A stretch of DNA of 64,000 nt, from contig VWZF01006727.1 of the NCBI GenBank assembly GCA_013396755.1, forward strand, positions 310,215 through 374,214. Reading direction: 5' to 3'. This stretch comes from Sclerurus mexicanus (taxonomy: Eukaryota > Chordata > Aves > Passeriformes > Furnariidae). A model generated the notes under the pieces. That model was not told the origin of the DNA, did not search any database, and saw nothing but the letters and a program-made list of their open reading frames with translations. Position numbers and translations under genes: made by a program. Within the stretch, counting starts at the first letter, position 1, and every line of letters starts with the position of its first letter. Positions 1-12,611 of the stretch are shown here, piece by piece.

Positions 1-919
1 GCAATTATATAAAATCTATGTGCATAAGAGTCTTACTAAAGCTTACCTCTGATAAAATCAATCCCTGCCCTAATTATGCCCAGTAGGATCGACAGAGCAA
101 TGTTCTTCCAGGGGTAAAGGCTGAGGTTCCTGGTCCCAGGAACTGAAAGCAGGGATGAAAAGGGGAAAACTCAGAATTGTCAACATTCATCTCTTGAAAT
201 AACTCAGTAATTACTTTTTCAGTGAAGGGATGGCTCATATCTGCCAAGACTGGTCGTCATCATGCCACCCTGGTCTGTCCATATGAACTTTATGTTATCT
301 GGCTCTTCATCACTTCCAGCTGGGAAGGAAGAGAACACTGTCCTCATGGCACCCACCAGGACATCCACATGGCTGTCAAGCTCCTTCATTTCATTACAAG
401 GCTGATATTATGCTACAAGGACAAGGAAACACATGATGTGTAGCTCTGAGCATCTACCCCACACCCTTTTGGACAAAATAATGAAGTAGATATGTTTTAG
501 TACTATGGAAAAGTCATGGTTCTGCAATCTAAATTACTAGAATGATAGTTTTGATCAACAAATTTTATTTCAATTCTCATACTTACAAATTCCTTTGGTT
601 TCAGAAATGTAACGTGCCAAACAGCAATCAGTAAACTTAACTGTAATAAACATAAAACCAGTACAATACAAGCACTCCTGCAAGTGTATGAGTTTTACAG
701 TAACAGCAAAAGATGCCACATTCTCTGGGGATAGATTCATAATACTAGAGCTACAAAACCTCCATCTCTCTCCTTTTCTAATTTTATCCAATTCTGTGTT
801 AACCATCACCGTGAACTCTTGACTACAGTCACTCTGTCTTATCCAGATTATCCACAGATGATCCACATGTATTCCGCTCTTTCACAGAAGCAATTCATAC
901 ATATATATATCCTTTTGGG

Positions 920-1005
920 GTTTTTTGTTTGCGTGTGTGTGGTTTTGTTTTGGGTTTTTTTTGGTTTGTTTTGGTTTTTTTGTGTTTTGGTGTTTTTTTT
1001 AGTTA
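920..1005. repeat. T/G-rich low-complexity tract
   Basis: The plus strand is almost purely T and G over about 85 bases, with runs of four to eight T separated by G or GG and a short GTGTGTGT core. Similar T/G-rich tracts occur at about 7338, 12187, 23950 and 28205. The small open frames across it on both strands (poly-Phe/Val or Lys/Thr/Gln-rich) are products of base composition, not genes. Confidence 0.85.
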
Positions 1006-1750
1006 TTCTCCTTCTGTAATGCAGTAGTGAAATATGTTCCTTAGGCTTCTTTTTCTCTTTCATTGTGAAGAGAAGTTGCCGATGGCTAGCTCAGACTGGG
1101 GTGCAGATAAGTTTGGATACTGATTCCCCTGGAGAAGAGAATTAGAAATTAAAATGAATTAGAGGTAAGCTAACATATGTTAGCCTCATGCTTTAGTTTA
1201 AAATGGTGATAAAATTTCTTCTGATTTCTTAAGAGCTGTAACTTTGTCATTCATGTCTGGTTTCAGCACAGCATAACTGGGTTATGAAATCACTCCTGGC
1301 TGATGCAGATTTATAAAGGGGATCTATTCCAGATTGATGGGGCTTGATAGACTTTTTGAAGGCTCATGAATATGGATTAGCATTAAACCCTCTGGAATCT
1401 TTGAAGTTAGGTGGATTTTTTTTGTCCCCTCATATTAAGCAAATAGTGAAGAGCTTTCATATGAGGAAGTAGGTACTGCACAGATATTTGATGACAAACT
1501 CACAGGAAAAGGACAGAATCTAAAGAGGAAGGAAGAGGACAGAAGTACATTTAGATGGTAAATGCTAACTGGGGGGAATTTTAGAAGGAGAAGGCATGAA
1601 ATGAACAGAAGGTCTACAATCCTCTTGTTACCAGAAAAACTTGGAGTTATGCCCAGGAATCCTGACTCTTTCCAAATTTTTCATGAAAAAAATAATGAAG
1701 ACCTGTAGAAGAAGACAATATATGATCAGGAAATTAAAACTATATCCAAA

Positions 1751-1790
1751 CATATATATATATATATANGAGAGGAGAGGAGAGGAGAGG
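1751..1790. repeat. Compound microsatellite (TA)n-(GGAGA)n with an ambiguous base
   Basis: About nine TA dinucleotides run directly into about four copies of a five-base GGAGA-type unit. The single non-ACGT base of the window (N at 1769) sits at the junction, so the true repeat number is probably uncertain in the assembly. Confidence 0.9.
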
Positions 1791-3759
1791 AAAATCAGAA
1801 ATTAATGACTTAGTGAAGTTTCTGTTCTCTGAGATCAGTGCAAGAATATAGAGATATCTGGTTATAATATAGTGAAGAAATATCTACTGAACATGGTCCT
1901 AGATGGCAGAAATTGTTTCTACATGGTATTGCTGAGGCCAAGAGTTTAGCACATTGCAAAGGAGACTGTATTTTTCAATAGATTTTGGAATATACTCAAG
2001 CACTACAAGAATGCAAAAGAAATAAGTAAGTATTCCTCAAAAAAACCCTCCAGATCTTCAGTCTTGTTATGTAACTCAAATCATATATACTTCTTGTGGA
2101 TTTCCATCTTTCTTTCCTTCTTATCCTTGATGCTGACCACTACCAATGGGAAATAATTTACTTTTTTATAAATAACTAGACAAATTAATTTTTTTAAAAG
2201 ACCAACAGGAATGACTGGAAAATTGTACTGAAATTGGTGTAGTGAGTCAAGTCTCAAAACTTCGTTTTCAGAGACACTGTTGTTCTTTACTTTTTATTTA
2301 TTGATATTTTGACTTAGTGGCAAAATATTAAGAAACATAATAACTTTGATTCTTATTGCAAATTTTACCTTATTTTTAATATATGAAAGACATGCAAAAT
2401 TTATTTGTTTTACTATAACGTCACTGCATGTTTCTCATAATTGGATATGACATATCATATCCACTCGGATAATAATTGTTACTCTAAAGGGTAATTAGTT
2501 TTGAAATTCATATTCTTGATATTCAGATCAAATTGGTGATCTGGCCATTTGTCATTGGATTTAGTATCTAGTGCTTCCTTATACTGAGCATAATGTAACA
2601 CATATCACAAGAAAATAACATTTTTGTATAGTAAAAATGAAACCTTTTGATGTATTTGTCAAAAGTAATTTATTTAAAATAATTTTTTAGCAAAATTTAT
2701 ATGTCAGTGTTGATGAGCCAACAATTTCTCTTTAAAATTTTTCTCCATAGTCCAGTTCAGCTCCAGTTGTCAAGTTACAAATAAAATATCCTGAAATATT
2801 TTCTGCTATTGCAAAAACAGTATTGAAGATAAGTTTTGATTGGGAGCTTTCAATTAATGAAATTAATTCAACATTCTCAATAAAATTGTATAGCATAGAC
2901 ATGTAAGTCTGGGATAATTTTACTGATTTTTTTCAAGTTTTTCTTCCTGAGCAATTTATTTACTTTATGTGGACTGATAGTTACCAGAATACAAGTTGCA
3001 ATATCTCAGTTAAAAAAACAACTAGTAGGACTACACACATTTATTAGTGAAGACTTTATTCTGTCACTGCAATCCTCAGCTTAGAACACTTTTGTGCCAA
3101 CAAGGAACAGTTAGCCATCATGTCAAAGGACAGTAACCAAATAATCTTTTTTCATAAATCTTCCAACTGTAACTTTGAATATTAACTATTAATAGAGAAG
3201 TTGGAAGAGAAAAAATGAACAACGAGAAACATTAAAGATAGGGAATTATCACAGCAAAAGGGATAATCATAGTAGCTATAGCGCTCACTAGTTTAAATGA
3301 ACAAATTTATGTGGCAGAGCACTTAATATAGGAATAGATATATGATGAAAGAAATGTGTCAGTATTGTTTTGCACAGGATAATACAGACATTTTATGAGA
3401 ATAAATGTGAGTGGTTAGCAGTATGGGAATTTGGGAAAGGAAATCCCTGAAATTAGCACCAATTTTTGCTGTCTCAACTGCTTTTAGCTTCCCAAAAGAG
3501 ATCATGTAAAAGGTCCAAGCTTTCTGTTGTTTCTCTGCCTTTTATGAGATCTTGTTTAGCATGGCTTTGAAAGAAAAAAATTAAAAGTTATATTATCAAA
3601 GTTTTTATTGATGTAATAGCATCTACTACAAACCATAATAAGAAGGCTGAACTTAGCAGACCACAACTTATTAATTATAGCATATTGCCTAATTACTGTC
3701 TGTCAGATTAGACTGCACAAACACTTTTTCTTCTTGCCCCAATGGCTTCATCATGGCCT

Positions 3760-3801
3760 ATTAAAAAAAATAAAATTATTATTAAAAAAAATAAGATTAT
3801 T
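3760..3801. repeat. 21-bp tandem duplication, A/T-only
   Basis: Two adjacent 21-bp units (3760-3780 and 3781-3801) differ at one position (A versus G late in the unit). Each consists of ATT, an A8 run and TAAAATTATT or TAAGATTATT. This is a recent local slippage or duplication event. Confidence 0.85.
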
Positions 3802-4514
3802 ATTCCCAGTTCAGTAAGGTACAATCCACTTACTTATTGAAAAGATATTTGATATCATATACTAACATTTAGTTCTCTCATCCTCCATCACCCAAAATAA
3901 ATAGAACAGAAATTCTTTCACACCAGCATTCAACAATACAAATCCCCAGATATGTATATCATCTCATCAGAGTTTCATTCAGTTATTACCTGGCAGTAAT
4001 GCATTCCTTCTATATTATCTACTAGCATTAACATAAGTAGAGCTTCTTCTGATACATATGAAAGGCAGACTATCAACCTTTCCATTCTCTCCTTTCCCCT
4101 GAGTCCTTTAATCTTTGTTAATTCACTTGTTGTACCAAAGTCTTGCTGGAGTTTCAAGGTCATTTCTCAATGTTGCCAATAATGTGCATTGATGAGAAGA
4201 TATGTAAAACTATCTGAAATGTCCCAAGCTTGTCCAGCAAATTCTACCTTCCATTTCCTATTGCTGTGTTTGGATCACCTTTCTCCTCACCATAGGGCCA
4301 TAGACTTGTGTTACAGTGTCTTAGCTCCTCCCTCTTGCCTTTCTATAATATTGCCAAAATACTACCATTCAAGATAAACCATTGTGGGATTTAGTAGATG
4401 TTCATTTGCCAAGTGTGTCAGTTGATCTTGATGCTAAAACACGAAACCTATTTTTGGTTGATTATTTTTTCATCATAACAGTAAGCTGAAGTAATTCATT
4501 GCCTTTCAAAACAT

Positions 4515-4770
4515 AAAGAGGGCTTAGAAGAAAGATGGGAGCAAACTTTTTATCACTCAGTTGTTACAGAACAAGGGATAATAGTTTGAAACTAAAAGAG
4601 AGTAGATTTAGACTAGCTAAAAGGAAGACATCTTTTTTACAATGAGCGTAGTGACCCACTGGCACAGATTGCCCCGAGAAGTAGTGGATTCCCCATCCCT
4701 GGCAGCATTCAAAGTCATGCATGACTGCATGGACTGGACTGCATGACCTTCCAACCCAATCCATAACATT
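4515..4770 (+). mobile_element. CR1 LINE 3' fragment
   Basis: The segment follows the CR1 3' region order: a tract like AACTAAAAGAGAGTAGATTT, then the TTTACAATGAG-type stretch, then the codons that in intact CR1 read as an end-of-ORF2 block (here the reading GATTGCCCCGAGAAGTAGTG), and finally CATGACCTTCCAACCCAATC. It is 5'-truncated, as most CR1 copies are, has a deletion before the 3' end, and lacks a clean octamer tail. It is a dead remnant. No protein is encoded. Family assignment is by eye. Confidence 0.85.
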
Positions 4771-6789
4771 GTGGCTAAATATTGTGCCAGATGATTGGCT
4801 GATATGTGCATACAGGGGAGAGGGATTTGAAGGGGCTAGAAGAAGCCTGACTTTGAAGTGCAGCAGATTTAGTATAAAACAAGTCTACCCGTTGAGTGAT
4901 GTTCAGCAGTTGCTAACCTGTGCAGTGCAGAGCCAAAGCTCTGCAGCACGTTTTATCTGCTTGTCCTCTTATGCCTTCCTATATTGCCCCTGATTTCTCC
5001 AGACAAGCATCTTTTCGTTTCATGTTAGTAATTCTTAGTTTCTCAAGAATAATTCAGACATGAGCTCTGATCATCCACTGGCATTCAAAATCTGCATTCA
5101 TAGGCAGCTTATGATATGTCACGTTACATTAGTCACCCATAAGCTCGACCCTGAGTCACTGTTGTAGAGCCTGGCATGTTGGCTATTAAGCAACTTCCCT
5201 TTTGTGTGAGGAAAGACACCCCTGTGATAAGAAGCAAAATTAATCCTTTGCATAGTTCTGGCTGTCAATGACCCAAAAGAAAGTTTGTACTTTTTTTGCA
5301 GTCATTACATTTTCCTCCTCTTTGTAGTCGTTTTATTGTCTTGCACAGTTTTTCTTTTTTTTTTACTTGATATTTAACTCCCATGTGGGAGTAAATGGGA
5401 TGTATCTTCATTCTGTGATAAAAAGTTGTGGTCTTAAAAAAAAGAAGGAGGGAGCATGAACAGCTAAGACAAAAATATTTCATATACCAAGTTGTATAAG
5501 GCATTTTCCATTTTATTATATTATGCCTTTGCTATCTAATCAACTAGTTAAGCTTCACCTTACTGTTGGAAATAATAAAACCAATTAGCTACAATGCTTT
5601 AATATCTATGAAATATACTATACAAGCAATATTTAGGTATTTGGGCATCTAGACAGGCAAAATTGTCATTCAGAAGGATAACTTGCAAGTGTTGGGGCAG
5701 TTAACTTTCCTTGATTTAAGTGGCAGTTAAGCAATGGGCTACCTGAATCCTTTATTTCCAGGTAGCAGTCAAATGGAAAATGGGAAAACAGGTTCAAATC
5801 AACCTGAATTTTAGGATAAAAAAAATTCGATAAATATTTTAAAAACACCCTTGTATTTTTGCTGCTTGGCTGGAAGGGAGGAAGAGGGAACCAGAGACAT
5901 CTCCTTCTATGTAAAAGCCCAATGGTCTGACCGTTATTCAGGGTGTGAAAGGTTTGTCTAGCTGTCCAACATTCTTATCACTCTAAACCTTTCCATACTG
6001 ATTTCCCTTATTCTCTTCTTTTGCATCATTTACAGTTTACATGGAATATGTTAGATTGACAGTAAAGATAATTCACAAGCTCAGACATCCAGACTCTCAG
6101 CTAAGAGAGAAATGCCTGGATTCTCACTCCTTGCTGATAATTTGTGCAAAGAACAGCATTAACCAGAGGTTAAAATTTTTCACCCTCTTCTTTATTCAAA
6201 TACTAGTTTGCTCCTGTAGACCCATATTTTGGGATTCTGAGGATATAAATTTTTACATACAGAGGTAGAAACAAATTTGAGGTTTTACACAGCTCTGGTC
6301 AGTATTTTAAGCATTAAATGACTGTCAAAAAGGGACCATTAGTACCTCATCCACTAAATTTTTTAATCTAGCTCTCCATAAAAAAAAAAAAAATAATTAA
6401 TGAGAGTGCCAAAGCAGCCCTAAGCAGTGGGTCTGGCTGATAGAAACAATTTCTCTCTGGAGGTAATGTAAAGGTCTTATTTCTCTGTCTCTAAACATAG
6501 AAGGATCACAATGCTGACACATCTTAAATGTCACTGCAAAGCAAAAATCAAGTTGGTACAAAATTTGAAAGCACTGCATTTCATTTCAACTACTTTGCCT
6601 GCGGCTCAGCATGTCTCCTACATCAGGACTGAGGAGCAAATCAAACCCAAAGGAGACCTGCAACCTTGCAAAATCTGTCCTTTGACTGTTTGGCTTCAAG
6701 GTCTCGTTTATCATTTCAATAATCATTAGAAAAATTTAATTTGTATCTCACTGGCTTCTCACATGCTGCAGTGATTGTGCTGGAGGATA
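4771..6789. other. Intergenic, no gene seen
   Basis: Unique AT-rich sequence without recognisable repeats except short homopolymer runs (T8 near 5350, poly-A of 13 at 6381-6393). Open frames are below 91 codons and none resembles a known protein. Confidence 0.65.
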
Positions 6790-7275
6790 GAGCAATCAGA
6801 TGGTCCTTATACCTTTTAAAGCTCAGTGCAACTTCCCAAATCACGTCTATTTCATGATAAGGAGTGTCAAATAACTCAGGCATTGCTTGTAATATTATGA
6901 AATCTTTCATCATCTTTGCTTGACTTTTCTGAACCTTTTCCAGTTCTAATATATAGTTTTTTGACATGAAGGAACCAGAACAGCTAGACAGTATTCAATG
7001 CTAGGCAGATCATGGGTTTATGTAAGTACCTTCTGTTTTGTTTTCTACATTTACTTTCGTCTGTCATTTTGTTACCCAGTTATTGAATCCTGTAAGGACC
7101 TCCTGCAATTTGCTTCAATGGATTTCATCCTTTCTACCTTGAAGAAGTCTATCATCAGCAAACTGTCAAAACATGTGCCCTTTTTCATGTCTCTGTTAAA
7201 CAGCAGGTCTGAGAACAGCATTCTATATGACTTCATTGCTGACCTTCCTCCATGGAGAGAGCTGATCTCTTAGTT
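6790..7275 (-). mobile_element. Ancient CR1/L3-type LINE relic (ORF2 C-terminal region), minus strand
   Basis: Read on the minus strand, the stretch around 6890-6960 translates to a peptide with the pattern LELEKVQKSQAKMMKDF, which resembles the L-E-x-V-Q-x-x-A-x-K-M block near the C-terminus of CR1/L3 ORF2. On the plus strand the order of words (ACCTTTTCCAGTTC, ACAGTATTCAATGC, CATGGGTTTATGTAAG, then a segment about 150 bases further along resembling the reverse-transcriptase antisense) fits a minus-strand LINE of this clade. It is strongly diverged, with frame breaks, and far older than the other CR1 copies here. Boundaries are approximate, and a different ancient LINE clade is possible. Confidence 0.5.
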
Positions 7276-9394
7276 ACCCTTGTTAGTCTTCCGGAGCTTA
7301 TAATGCTTTCTATTTTCTTCATTTGGATGCAACTTTCCAGGGTTTTTTTGGTTTGTTTGGTTTGTTTGTTTGTTTCTTTTGTTAATACCTGATTAATTCT
7401 ATAAATATGTCTTTTAACTTTGCTACTTAGTCATTACTGCTTTTTCTCAAGTTCATCACAACAGGTTATGTGCATAGGCACTGCTCTTTCCACACAGTGT
7501 CTCTCAGTATTCTCTGTTGCCTTCTAAATTTTAATCGCCTCACCTACCTTTTTTATCTTCTTTTCAAGAAAACTTCCTCATTTTTATTTAGATCCTTTTA
7601 TTGAAATTTAGCACCACTGAAGTGAATTCTTGTTTTGTTTTGACCCATGTTGTTTGTTGGGAGGGTTTTAGCTGTCCTGAAATATATTTTCAGCATTTTT
7701 TCCAAAAAATACTTGGATTGTTATGGAGGGGAAAAAAGGGTTTTAATGGTCCATCTGCAAGATCTCAGAGAGAAGCAGCAATGATAGACCTCAGCAGTCT
7801 AAGTAGGGAAGGGGAAAAATGAAGGAGGGCTAAAAGGTACACAACTGCACACAGCAGGCAAAGGGAAGAGCAGATGGATACCTGCAACACCCTGTGCACC
7901 AGAGGATGACTGAAACAGGAGTTCCTACCCTTCAAATATCAAGCCTGGATATAAAACTAATGTGTGATTATTGCTTATAAAAAAAGAGATAAAAGAGCCC
8001 AGCTAAGTCCCTGAGAGATCTGTTGCCCCACAGAAACCATCCCTTCTTCCACTCAATCCTATCTTTGCCACAGAAACCTATTTTTCTGCATGCCAAGTCT
8101 ACATGTTTGATGTTGATCAATATCCATCTGTCACCTGTCTTATCCATAGATTATCAATCCTTTTATCAGGTATTAGGATTTTAATTTTTTTAAAAATATT
8201 TTTGAATCTATTTCTATAGTGAGCACCCAGTTCATGACTGATGTTAGCAGGCACTACTGTAATAATATAAATCCTCCAGAGATGTGGGCAGCTGCAGGCC
8301 CCAAATGTTTTCTGGGAGAGCTACGTTCTGTGGAATATATGTTTTTTTGCTTTCATCCTTTCTTCAAAGAAAAAGATCCATACATAATGTAAGGCAATTT
8401 TCACTATAGGGAAAATTTTGACTCCATACCACCTGTATCTCTCCACAAAGTCCTGGGTAACAGATTCCACTTGAACAAAGAGGAACAAATGTTATTAAAC
8501 ATGACATTAAATATTATTCCTTCCACTTCTGGTAAGCCAAAATCATTTATGTTCCAGATGCATTCCCTTTCAAAAATTCCATCTGTTCCTGATACTCTGG
8601 ATCTAAAAGCCATTCTAGTAGTGAAAGCACAGCCCAAAATAAAAAGGAAAATACAGAGTACAAAAAAAAAAAATTGCATGGCCTTAGAGGAACTGTCTCA
8701 TTTTTGAAAATCTCATACTGAGCAAACAAAAGCAAAAGTATCTGTTGATGTAATATTTATCACCCAAATCAGTAATGTTGCAATGATCAAAGTAAATATA
8801 TTTACCAGTAGGGTGCTGGGCATAGATGTTGTTAGAGTTTGAAAACAGAAACTGTAAAATATTGAATTCTGAATACAATTTTAATACATTACACTCTTGA
8901 CAACAGCACTGTTCTGTAATAATTCTAGTAAAAAAATATTATCATAAGGACCAAAAGAATAACTTCTGAAAGATTATACCTTTCTCTAAAAAAAAGAAAA
9001 AAGAAAAAAACGGAGATAAGACTTTACAATATCATACTTTCATGAAAATTCAGTAATGTGTTATGACAAAACAAACAAAAAGCAAAAAGAAATATCTTTA
9101 AACTTTTTTTTCTTTTTATGCAATCAAAATGTACCAAAGAACAGGGAACTCTTTCTGAAGGACACACTCAGTTTCTGGCTCACCATGGTGTATAAACCTC
9201 AACCAGCTCCTGGTTTGGTTTTTTTCTCTCCTTCAAACACTTTTTCCAGAAAGGGTAGGTGAATGTTTGTTTACAGCAGCCTTTACATTGTTGGATACAA
9301 GGCCCTGATAGTGAAGAAAACTTGAAGAGTCAAGGGGAAATTGCAGGTTTGCCTCTATTTATCTTCAAGTGTTTATCTCAAAGATTTTTTAAAA
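7276..9394. other. Intergenic, no gene seen
   Basis: Contains a T/G-rich tract with TTTG repeats at about 7338-7381. The minus-strand frames at about 8404-8735 are hydrophobic (Phe/Leu-rich) but overlap one another in different frames and lack any recognised motif, so they are not called. A-rich runs occur near 8661 and 8988-9010. Confidence 0.6.
7338..7381. repeat. T/G-rich tract with (TTTG)n
   Basis: GGTTTTTTTGG followed by several TTTGG and TTTG units on the plus strand; low-complexity sequence of the same style as the tract at 920-1005. Confidence 0.85.
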
Positions 9395-9663
9395 GATGCC
9401 TTTAAGGTGAGGGAGAGCAGATTTGGATTGGATATTAGGAAGCAATTCTTTATGGTGAGGGTGGTGAGTAGCTGGAATGAGTTTCCCAGAGAAGTTGTTG
9501 ACACTCCATCCATGGAAGTGTTCAAGGTCAGGTTGGATGGGGCTCTGAACAGTCTGATCCAGTGGAAGGTGTCTCTGCCCACAGCAGGAGTATTGGAGCT
9601 AGATGGAGCTAGGCTCTCTAAGGTCCCTTCCAACCAAAATAATTCTGTAATTCTATGAATCTG
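9395..9663 (+). mobile_element. CR1 LINE 3' fragment with remnant ORF2 C-terminus
   Basis: The plus-strand frame running through this element still translates to a CR1 ORF2 C-terminal signature: RFGLDIRKQFF, then a WNEFPREVVD block, then PSMEVFKVRLDGAL. This lies within a frame of about 100 codons that is open by retention, not because it is a gene. After it come the non-coding 3' part (GGTCCCTTCCAACC) and the tail AATTCTGTAATTCTATG. The copy is 5'-truncated to under 300 bp and relatively well preserved, so younger than the 61.7 kb copy. It no longer carries reverse-transcriptase or endonuclease domains. Confidence 0.93.
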
Positions 9664-11377
9664 TAATGACTTTTCCCAACCTACAGTTCTCATTTTTTTT
9701 TTTCAGCTAAATTGTTTATAACCTTAAAGCTGGTACTAAGTGAGAGGCAGAAATTACAGATGAGAATGTTAACTTGCTCTGGACAATATGTAGTGGGGTT
9801 TTTTTTCCCATTAATACGTAGATTTTGTAGAGAATCTTACTATTTTTTATTCAGTTTATGAAGACACCACTCCTGAAAAGCAAAACATTCCCCCAACATT
9901 ACACAGGAAGCCTGTGATACAGCACATATTTTATCCCTTAAATCCCAGTCTCACACTGTCTGCTCATCACAGCAATCACAATGTTTTTTCCACAATGCAC
10001 AATAGATGCTGCCTTGCCCAGCACCTGCATGCTGTGATTGCTGTTTCATACGGCAGCCTACTGTGGGCCACTCCCACCACCGGCTTGACTAAAGTCTATG
10101 AAGGATGCATTTTGCCAAAGCTGAAAAAAGTGGCAATCTCAGCCTCACAGACAGGGCTCTGTTCTCTTCAATCCCTATCACAGCAGTTAACCTAACCATT
10201 ATACTTCTTTTTTTACCCAAGGAAAAAAATAAATATTCAGAGTATCATGCTGTTAAGACTGAACAGAGAAGTTCAATGAATTGTTCAAAGGCAGAGTACA
10301 CAATTTGCTCTTCTAGCTCTTGCTGTTTTGAAAATAAAATGTGGTTGTGGGTCTAACATATTTAATGTTATGTTAAACCCAACACTGCTTCTAAGTGTTA
10401 GCTTAGAACTTTTTAAAAAGTGCAAACTTTTACAATAAACTGAAAGTGGAACTAAGAAGGATCATAATGAAAAAGCTTAATGTATTTATTTATAAATACC
10501 CTTTTTGTATGATTTTCCATGGCTAGACAGTAGTCATTTCAATAATCAAGGCAGAATAACACTTGTTATTCTGTTATGCGCTCATCTCCTGTTATTCTAC
10601 AACAGTGCAAGTCTGCTGAAGAATCCTGGTCATCCTTGAGTTGTTTGTTTTCCATGTTCGCACATTATAACACACAGTAGGTCTCCAAAAACTTGTGGTC
10701 AGTGCTTGTTTTTCTACAACTTCTGCTGTTCTTATTGTTCACTGGTACCACAGTTTTGGGGAGAAGCTACAGCAAAACAAATCAAAAGCAGACTTTGAAT
10801 GGAGTTTTTTTTAAGCGCAATGCCTGACATGTTACTGCTTCACATCGTCTGCTGTGGCAGCAGAGAAGAGCTCTCTACATTTATGCAGGGTGCAGGAACA
10901 CACAGTAATGAGTAGGTGTAATATTAAGTGCAGGTGTATGGTGATGCAGTTGTCTTTTTCAAAAACACAGCTATAGTCATGAAGTTTCCTTTTCAATTAC
11001 TTGCTTTTTCTTTTTAATTACTGCTTCCTGTTACCACATCTGAAAGTTGATTAATTATCTGTAAAAATCGTATTTATTTATTATATGCATTTTCAGTGGT
11101 CTGAGACAACTACCACCAGAGCATCCAGGCAAGTTCTGAGGCAACGCCTACTCAAAGACCCTCTTGCTTTTTCATATGGTTATCAATGGTTTCAATTTAT
11201 TTATTTATTCTCCTATACCACATTGAACAAGTAAAATCCAATTTTCCAAATGCTTTTAAATGAAAGAATTGTTAGTCTAAGAAGGCTGAGAATCTGAAAA
11301 ATACAAGCACAGTCAGTAGCATTTAGCTAATGTCTTGAAAAGAGAAGCACAAGGCAATGAAAAAAGAATATACTTAC
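9664..11377. other. Intergenic, no gene seen
   Basis: Unique AT-rich DNA. A 22-bp inverted repeat lies at 10552-10573 (10-bp perfect arms CAGAATAACA/TGTTATTCTG, 2-nt spacer), and a third copy of the GTTATTCT word follows about 20 bases downstream. No recognisable gene or transposon. Confidence 0.6.
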
Positions 11378-11667
11378 TGGACCATTCTTTGAAAGGGACC
11401 TCAGTAACCTCTTTCTCAGCCAGCAAGCTCTGCCAATGCATGGAAAAGAGGTTTAAGAATGTATCATAATGCATATATACAAAGGGATAAGGGTCTTTCA
11501 ATGACCTGTGGCAGTGACAAATTATTTCTTCCTTCTGCCTAAGCTCCAACTCAGCTTTAGCAGTCACTGCATTTGAGAATGTCATCAAAGTTTCAAGGCA
11601 TTTCATGACGCACTCTTCACTGCTGAGGAAGCAGTGGCCTTTTGCAGACCATATTGCCCCTTGATCC
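11378..11667 (-). other. Exon-like open frame with consensus splice donor (unproven)
   Basis: On the minus strand a stop-free stretch of about 95 codons ends at 11378 directly before a strong 5' splice-site match, GTAAGTATA (intron would start at 11377). Two possible acceptors lie upstream: AG at 11668 (after TTTTTGGATATC) or AG at 11620 (after CTTCCTC). The peptide (for example KAELELRQKEEIICHC and FNLFSMHWQSLL-like helical text) does not match any protein I recognise. In AT-rich DNA of this length a few stop-free runs of about 115 codons are expected by chance, so this is only a candidate exon or pseudo-exon. No partner exons were identified in the window. Confidence 0.15.
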
Positions 11668-12568
11668 CTGATATCCAAAAAGGGAGCATTTTATAAATCC
11701 CTGAGCAAGGACTGGAATACGGCATGGAGTAAAAGAAAAAAAATCTCTGTTTTCATCCTCCAAAAATTCAATCTAAGATTGAAGATAATTTGCCACAAAT
11801 CACTAATTTTACTGATGTGTTGTGAAATTTTACAAATGAAACACTTGAATTTCTTTTTTCTTTTAGGGAAATTTTATTTTTAGACTGAATACATTCACTG
11901 TAAATAATGCAAAAAGCGTTAAAAAACCAATACAGGATTTTTTGTGTTTTGACAAGTCAAACTGGAAACAAAGTCATTAGGATCAACTAAAAATGAATTT
12001 GAGTATTTTGGTGTGGTTTCCATCTCTGTCTAATAAGCACAAAGGACAGAGTTCAGCAATTTTTGTGTTGTATAGGCATACCTTCAATATCTTCTCCCTC
12101 CCTTTTTAAATTTCCTTCAGTTTTACCACACTTCTCCCAGATTTATTCCTTTTTGCTTTTTCTGTCTCCTCACACACACTTTTTATGGGTTTTGGTTTGT
12201 TGTTTTTTTTTCTATGCAAATAGAAATTATGCCTGAGTCCAGCTTTTTTTAATTCCTAGTTCAATCTAGACTATATATCAGGAAAAATAAGCCCTCCACC
12301 CCATCCCTCTCTAAACACTGCATCTCTCCTGCAATACAATTACTTTATGTAACTGAGGTTGGTAAAAAGCAGTTAACACTGGAAAAGAAGTTTCTGAATA
12401 AAAACAGACATAATAACATAGTCCTGACAGATCCTGATTGACAGAAAGAGACAGGTATTCTCTTCAAGAGAAAACATGAAAGTTAGTGGGGATGACAGTG
12501 GTAACAACATTGAAAAGCTCAGCTTGTGGCCTTTTCGCATTTTAGACATGATAAAATTTCATTATTTT

Positions 12569-12611
12569 CTATATATGTATCTATATATGTATATATATGT
12601 ATATGTATTTC
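12569..12611. repeat. (TATATGTA)n microsatellite
   Basis: Repeated TATATGTA and TATGTA words over about 43 bases; a simple AT-rich repeat without other content. Confidence 0.85.

Larger units (their letters stand above)
1..4514. other. AT-rich intergenic DNA, no gene seen
   Basis: No open frame with coding character, splice structure or recognisable protein was found on either strand; the longest frames here are under 100 codons and have no recognisable similarity. The stretch holds a T/G-rich tract (about 920-1005), a compound microsatellite at 1751-1790, a perfect 16-bp palindrome at 1169-1184 (GCTAACATATGTTAGC) and a 21-bp tandem duplication at 3760-3801. The rest looks like unique AT-rich sequence. 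Confidence 0.7.

Noticed and set aside
8404..8735. Two overlapping hydrophobic minus-strand frames
   Set aside because: They overlap in different frames, are interrupted by stops, and no family is recognised; the first residues are a poly-Phe artefact of a poly-A run.
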